The notes under the pieces are model-generated. The model was given only the letters and a program-made list of their open reading frames with translations, did not search any database and was not told where the DNA came from. A stretch of DNA of 64,000 nucleotides from contig CAZVYX010000006.1 of the NCBI GenBank assembly GCA_964631725.1, positions 74,948-138,947 of the forward strand, written 5' to 3'. Positions 59,930 to 64,000 of this stretch are shown here, one piece after another (within the stretch, counting starts at the first letter, position 1; each line of letters opens with the position of its first letter). The position numbers were made by a program, and so were the translations under genes. This DNA is from GCA-2731375 sp964631725. GTDB taxonomy: Bacteria; Pseudomonadota; Alphaproteobacteria; GCA-2731375.

Positions 59930-61323
59930 CCACTCGCCCTTTCGTGGCTGTTCGACCACCAGGGGTTCGGGTTGATCGCCGTCCCCTTGCGCCGCAATTC
60001 AATATACAGAGACCGCTTGCCGTCCCCGCCCATGTGTCCCACCGGTTCGCCGGTCAACAACGACTGTCCGACCACCGCCTGAAGCTGTGACAGCCCCGCC
60101 AACAAGGTATGGTATCCCTCGCCGTGAGAGATGATCAAGATCAGGCCATAATCGCGAAACGTTCCCGCGAATACCACCCGGCCGTCATAAGGCGCGACAA
60201 CCTGCGCCCCTTGCCGTGTCCGCAGGGTGATACCCTGGGCCCTGGGTCCAAATCCAGTGCTTTCACCATAGCGCCCCACCCGTTTGCCCCTGGCCGGCAG
60301 CCGCAGTTGGCCGCGAATCTTGGAAAATGGCAGCGGTCCGGGCGCCATTGCCAGGCGTTTTGTTGCCGGGCCGGCGGGCGGGGCGGGGCGCCCGGCCTTG
60401 CCGTTAGGCGTGGACCGGGCCTTGCCGTCGTTGCCGCGCCCGCGCTGTTCGGACGCCAGGGCGCGGGCGATGCCGGCGGCCAGCCGCTGCCGACGGCCTT
60501 CGTCCCGCCGCACCGCCGGGGCTTCGTTCGGCCCGGCATTCAGCCGCGCCGGATCTTCCGCCGTGCGCCGGTTTTGCTGCTCCGCGCGCCGCCGCGCGGC
60601 CAGGTCCAGGCGCTGCATCAGGCCTTCCAGGTCCCGCGCCCTGCCGGCCAGCATGGCCAGGCGCTTGCCTTCGGCCCGGCCTGCCTGACGCAGTTGCTTT
60701 TCGAACCCGGCCCGTTCCCGCAACAGGGCCTGCAGCTCCTTACGGCGCCCATTCAAGGTTGCCGCTGTTGCCTGCCGGCGTTGTTGTTCCTGGCCCAAAC
60801 GATCGCGCGCCTCGCCGGCCGCCATCAGCAATGCGCCGACCGCGGCGGCGTCCCGATGCAGCGCCGGAACGGCGGCGGCCAGCAGACGGCCGCCGCGGGC
60901 CGCATCCAGCATGGTTCCGGGAGAAGCCATGAGGGCGGCGGCGGGTTGGCGCTCCAGACGGGCAAGGGCGGTGATCGAGCGTGCCATGCTATCGCGCGTC
61001 AGGCCCAGACGGCGGCGGTGATCGGCGTCCTGGCGGCGCAGCAGCACCAGTCGCGCCTCAATCTTGTTCAGTGCGGCTTCTTGTTGTTGCGCCTGATGCG
61101 CCGCCACGGCGGCGCGAATGCGCAGGCCATCGACCTGATCGCGGATGGCGCGGGCCTGGCTGGCCAGGGCGCGCTGGCGGTATTGACCGTCGGCAATGGA
61201 TTTTTGTGTCGCCTTAATGTCGCGCTGAACATCCTGGCGACGGTCGGCATTCGCCGCCGCCGGTCCCGGCCACGATTGGGCCGCAAGAACCAAAACAAGG
61301 GTGATATACAGGGCCCTAGGCAT
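59926..61323 (-). CDS. envC: murein hydrolase activator EnvC (degenerate LytM)
   Basis: Periplasmic coiled-coil protein of 465 residues that activates amidases at the septum. A signal peptide (cleavage near ANADR) is followed by long coiled coils (about 30-235), an Arg-rich linker and a C-terminal LytM domain. The LytM metal ligands are missing: the HxxxD position reads AQGITLRTRQ and the HxH position reads YHTLLAGLS, so the domain is catalytically dead, as expected of EnvC. It overlaps gpmI by 8 bases. Confidence 0.93.
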   Translation of the reverse strand: MPRALYITLVLVLAAQSWPGPAAANADRRQDVQRDIKATQKSIADGQYRQRALASQARAIRDQVDGLRIRAAVAAHQAQQQEAALNKIEARLVLLRRQDADHRRRLGLTRDSMARSITALARLERQPAAALMASPGTMLDAARGGRLLAAAVPALHRDAAAVGALLMAAGEARDRLGQEQQRRQATAATLNGRRKELQALLRERAGFEKQLRQAGRAEGKRLAMLAGRARDLEGLMQRLDLAARRRAEQQNRRTAEDPARLNAGPNEAPAVRRDEGRRQRLAAGIARALASEQRGRGNDGKARSTPNGKAGRPAPPAGPATKRLAMAPGPLPFSKIRGQLRLPARGKRVGRYGESTGFGPRAQGITLRTRQGAQVVAPYDGRVVFAGTFRDYGLILIISHGEGYHTLLAGLSQLQAVVGQSLLTGEPVGHMGGDGKRSLYIELRRKGTAINPNPWWSNSHERASG

Positions 61324-62890
61324 TTTGCACGGCCAACTCGGGTGCCGCCTGCGCCGACGATGTCAGCAGCGACCGGCCGGTCATCTGCGCCGGTGGCGCC
61401 AATCCCATCAAAGCCAACACCGTTGGCGCCAGATCGGCCAGGCTGCCATCCTGCAACTGAACCGGCGCCGCCGGCGCGTTGACCAGAATAACCGGGACCG
61501 GTCCCGTGGTATGCGCGGTATGGGCGCCATGGTTTTCCGAATCGCGCATCATCTCGATATTGCCATGGTCGGCGGCGATCAGCATACAGCCGCCGGCTTC
61601 CCGCAGGGCGGTGCATAACTGGCCCAGACAACGGTCGATCATTTCCACCGCCAAGACCGCCGCCTCCAATTTGCCGGTATGGCCGACCATGTCGGGATTG
61701 GCGTAATTCACCACGATCAGGTCGTACGTCGCCGCGCCGATTGCCGCGACCAGCTTCTCCGTGACGTCGCCGGCCGACATTTCCGGGGCCAGGTCATAGG
61801 TCGTGACCCTTGGCGAGGGGACGAGTATGCGATCCTCACCCTCGAACACCGCCTCATCGCCGCCATTCAGAAAAAATGTTACGTGGGCGTATTTCTCGGT
61901 CTCGGCAATACGCAACTGGCGCAGGCCCGCCTGTGACACCACTTCACCCAAGGTCTGCTGCAACGGGATCACGGGAAACAGGGCGTCGATCCGGGCGTCC
62001 AGGGCGGCGGAATAGCTGACCATGCCAAGCTGATCGGCGAACATGGGCTGGCGGCTACGGACAAAGCCATCGAAGCCGGGATCGGTCAGCGCGGACAGAA
62101 TTTCCCGGGCCCGGTCGGCGCGGAAATTGGCCATCAACAGACCGTCGCCGTCCGCCATGCCGCCATAGCCGTCGATCGCCGTGGGCACGACGAATTCATC
62201 ATTGATGTCCTCCGCGTAGGAGGCTCGCAGTGCCGCGCCGCCATCCTCGGCGCCGTTGCCCTTGCCATCGACCAGAAGGTCATAGGCCCGAACCACACGC
62301 TCCCAGCGGCTGTCACGGTCCATGGCGTAGTAGCGGCCGCAGACGGTGGCAATGGCAATCCTGTCCCGCCCGGCAATGGCCGCGGTCACCTGGGCCATAT
62401 AATCCGCGCCGCTGGTGGGCGGCGTATCCCGGCCGTCCATGAAACAGTGCAGCCAGACCGTGACCCCGGCATCGGCAATGAACCCGGCCAGGGCCAGTAT
62501 GTGATCCTGATGTGAGTGCACACCGCCCGGGGACAGCAAACCCATCAGATGACAGGCGCCGCCGCTGGCTTGCAGATTGGCGATGAATCGGGCCAGACGC
62601 GGGTTTTGCGCCATGCTGCCATCGGCCACCGCCGCGTCGATGCGCGGCAGATCCTGCAGCACCACGCGCCCGGCACCGATATTCTGATGCCCCACCTCGG
62701 AATTGCCCATTTGCCCGTCCGGCAGGCCAACCGCGAGGCCGGAGGTCCGCAGCAGGGCGTTCGGCGCCTCGGCCAGCAGCCGGTCATAGTTTGGGGTTTT
62801 AGCAACGGAGATGCCATTGTCGGCCGCAGCCTCCCGATAGCCCCAGCCATCCAGGATGCAAAGCACAACGGGTCGACATTGGTTCTTCAC
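61316..62890 (-). CDS. gpmI: 2,3-bisphosphoglycerate-independent phosphoglycerate mutase
   Basis: Mn-dependent glycolytic enzyme interconverting 3- and 2-phosphoglycerate. The catalytic Ser is in GQMGNSEVGHQNIGAGRVV; metal residues occur in ADHGNIEMM and in the first LCILDGWGYRE motif. The length (524) is normal. GTG 62890 is the best start, with GAGG six bases upstream; TTG 62902 is the next in frame. It is part of the rsfS-rlmH-gpmI-envC-ctpA order. Confidence 0.96.
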   Translation of the reverse strand: MKNQCRPVVLCILDGWGYREAAADNGISVAKTPNYDRLLAEAPNALLRTSGLAVGLPDGQMGNSEVGHQNIGAGRVVLQDLPRIDAAVADGSMAQNPRLARFIANLQASGGACHLMGLLSPGGVHSHQDHILALAGFIADAGVTVWLHCFMDGRDTPPTSGADYMAQVTAAIAGRDRIAIATVCGRYYAMDRDSRWERVVRAYDLLVDGKGNGAEDGGAALRASYAEDINDEFVVPTAIDGYGGMADGDGLLMANFRADRAREILSALTDPGFDGFVRSRQPMFADQLGMVSYSAALDARIDALFPVIPLQQTLGEVVSQAGLRQLRIAETEKYAHVTFFLNGGDEAVFEGEDRILVPSPRVTTYDLAPEMSAGDVTEKLVAAIGAATYDLIVVNYANPDMVGHTGKLEAAVLAVEMIDRCLGQLCTALREAGGCMLIAADHGNIEMMRDSENHGAHTAHTTGPVPVILVNAPAAPVQLQDGSLADLAPTVLALMGLAPPAQMTGRSLLTSSAQAAPELAVQNA

Positions 62891-62969
62891 GTTAAACCTC
62901 AAAATCTAGTAGCTAGCCACTGATTCGACACCAATATGGCGCAGCTTCCACCGAATGCAACCGCTAACC

Positions 62970-63428
62970 TCAAGCCCGGTGGTAGGGATGCCCGGCCAGT
63001 ATGGTCTGAGCCCGGTATAATTGCTCCATCAACATCGCGCGAGCCAGCAAATGGGGCCAAGTCATGGCGCCCAATGACAGCGTCAGATCAGCCTGGCGGA
63101 GCAGATCCGGGTGCAGGCCGTCGGCACCGCCGATCACGAAAGCCAGGTCGGCAACACCGTCGTCCCGCCAACGGCCCAGGGCTTGCGCGAAATTCTCACT
63201 GGATAGTGCCTTGCCCTTGCCGTCCATGGCGACCAGGGTGGCCCGGTCCGGCATCGCGGCACGCAACAAACCGGCCTCGGCCAAGGCAAGTTTTTCGCCG
63301 GCAAGGTTCTTGCGCACCTCGACTTCGCGGATTTCCACCTTCCAGGGCAGCCGTTTCAGATAGATTTGACAGATTTCAACCGCCGGGCTGCCTTTGGCGC
63401 GGCCCACGGCGCAAATCGTGATTCGCAT
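62970..63428 (-). CDS. rlmH: 23S rRNA (pseudouridine1915-N3)-methyltransferase RlmH
   Basis: SPOUT-class enzyme of 152 residues that methylates pseudouridine 1915 in helix 69. The fold signature VADLAFVIGGADGLHPDLLRQADLTLSLGAMTWPHLLARAMLMEQLYRA is typical of the knotted cofactor site. It is separated from rsfS by the long palindrome at 63432. Start ATG at 63428, 4 bases from the element's edge, so its ribosome-binding site may lie inside the element. Confidence 0.96.
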   Translation of the reverse strand: MRITICAVGRAKGSPAVEICQIYLKRLPWKVEIREVEVRKNLAGEKLALAEAGLLRAAMPDRATLVAMDGKGKALSSENFAQALGRWRDDGVADLAFVIGGADGLHPDLLRQADLTLSLGAMTWPHLLARAMLMEQLYRAQTILAGHPYHRA

Positions 63429-63431
63429 AAT

Positions 63432-63586
63432 CTAAAGCATTTTCAATGTTGGCTGAACCACCCGCTCCCCCGTCCTCAAATGCTCATGGGCCGCCCATGT
63501 ATGGTACCCGGTGGGCGGCCCATGAGCATTTGAGGACGGGGGAGCGGGTGGCCCGGAATATCGATGGACATCGAAAACGACTAAAG
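63432..63586. repeat. palindromic element B, copy 2 (40-bp perfect arms)
   Basis: A hairpin with 40-base perfect arms (63458-63497 and 63512-63551) and a 14-base loop. The outer stem ACCCGCTCCCCC, the flank CTAAAGCATTTTC at the left end and the flank ATCGAAAACGACTAAAG at the right end match copy 1 (30241-30369). The inner part of the stem is different from copy 1 but still perfectly paired. The right-end CTA forms the rsfS stop codon on the minus strand. It interrupts the rsfS-rlmH pair. Confidence 0.85.
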
Positions 63587-63916
63587 GGCGGCGCGTTCCG
63601 GCTCCGCCATCTCGATCGACCACATCTTTTCCAGATTATAGAACTCCCGGACTTCCGGGCGGAACAGATGCACGATGATGTCGCCCATATCGATCAACAC
63701 CCAATCGCGCTTGCTCAAACCCTCGACCTTACAACGGCCCAGGCCTTCTTCCTTGGCCCGGCGCAGCAAATGGTCCGCCATGGCGCCCACGTGACGGTCG
63801 GAACGACCGTTCGCTATCACCATGTAGTCGGCTATGCTGGATTTACCCTGCAGGTCGATGACGACAAGCTCTTCCGCCTGGTCCTCATCGAGAGAACTAT
63901 TCACGAGTGCCAGCAA
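63581..63916 (-). CDS. rsfS: ribosomal silencing factor RsfS
   Basis: Binds ribosomal protein uL14 and prevents subunit joining during starvation. LVVIDLQGKSSIADYMVIANGRSDRHVGAMADHLLRRAKE is diagnostic; VLIDMGDIIVHLFRPEVREFYNLEKMW closes the family domain. TTG 63916 is the nearest usual start, but the frame stays open to the window edge (ELFTIASARQQPAYSQEL upstream), so the true start may lie further up or outside. The C-terminal stop is formed by the repeat element, which may have altered the original tail. Confidence 0.92.
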   Translation of the reverse strand: MLALVNSSLDEDQAEELVVIDLQGKSSIADYMVIANGRSDRHVGAMADHLLRRAKEEGLGRCKVEGLSKRDWVLIDMGDIIVHLFRPEVREFYNLEKMWSIEMAEPERAAL

Positions 63917-64000
63917 TTCTTGGCTATATGCCGGCTGTTGCCTTGCGCTTGCTATGGTGAATAGCTCCTGACTTTTCGTATGGTCTGCATATTGACCCTT

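Noticed and set aside
63432..63964. Small proteins read from either strand of the palindrome (PPAPPSSNAHGPP...)
   Set aside because: The same peptide appears on both strands because the DNA is palindromic; there is no start signal, and the frames overlap rsfS.
1..64000. CRISPR arrays, tRNA genes, integrases or insertion sequences
   Set aside because: No regularly spaced direct repeats, no tRNA cloverleaf and no transposase or integrase motifs were found on reading the window.

Overview
The window is a GC-rich chromosomal segment whose gene order and protein types fit an alphaproteobacterium, most likely of the Rhodospirillales or a related marine lineage. The main support is two conserved housekeeping blocks: ruvB-ybgC-tolQRAB-pal-cpoB-tilS-ftsH-folP-glmM at the left end, and rsfS-rlmH-gpmI-envC-ctpA-YibQ-rppH at the right end. 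No rRNA, tRNA, CRISPR array, phage or transposase gene was seen.

Layout. 1-13540 (+): the end of ruvB, the Tol-Pal envelope system, tilS, ftsH, folP, glmM and thiD. 13553-21103: small accessory genes, including a thioesterase, a Bcr/CflA exporter, a two-repeat lipoprotein, a DsbA-like isomerase, a C_GCAxxG_C_C protein divergent from a VOC dioxygenase across a large palindrome, a GlcG-like protein, Nudix, RidA, DUF350 and a trypsin-like protease. 21178-24636 (-): porin and a NIT-domain chemoreceptor. 24924-30143 (+): CoA-transferase, then coaBC-dut-rrf2-cysK-moeB. 30141-30369: two adjoining palindromic repeat elements. 30366-32275 (-): nucleoside hydrolase and 2-hydroxyacid dehydrogenase; 32426-32977 (+): an SH3-domain protein.

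33022-39229 (-) is a run from a winged-helix/Rossmann regulator and a NusG/RfaH-like antiterminator through an M20 peptidase, neuB and neuC to an M20 amidohydrolase. Its promoter carries two TTCAC/GTGAA-type palindromes. 39367-42176 (-) holds an acyl-CoA dehydrogenase, a 351-residue protein of unknown function and a UGSC-family selenoprotein whose in-frame TGA is followed by a SECIS-like hairpin. 42259-44645 (+): a second M20 amidohydrolase and an MscS channel. 44678-47522 (-): a TetR regulator and a two-subunit B12-dependent acyl-CoA mutase with unusual active-site segments.

47698-55834: GST, MIP channel, Nudix, then a redox cluster: FAD-linked oxidase, BisC-type molybdoenzyme, and a tungsten-type aldehyde oxidoreductase with its ferredoxin behind an FNR-like box. 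55920-64000 (-): a hydrolase and the conserved right-hand block. That block contains a second copy of the long palindromic repeat, with 40-bp perfect arms, between rsfS and rlmH.

The most unusual items are the UGSC selenoprotein and its partner gene, the palindromic repeat family whose ends coincide with TAG stop codons, and the divergent B12 mutase.
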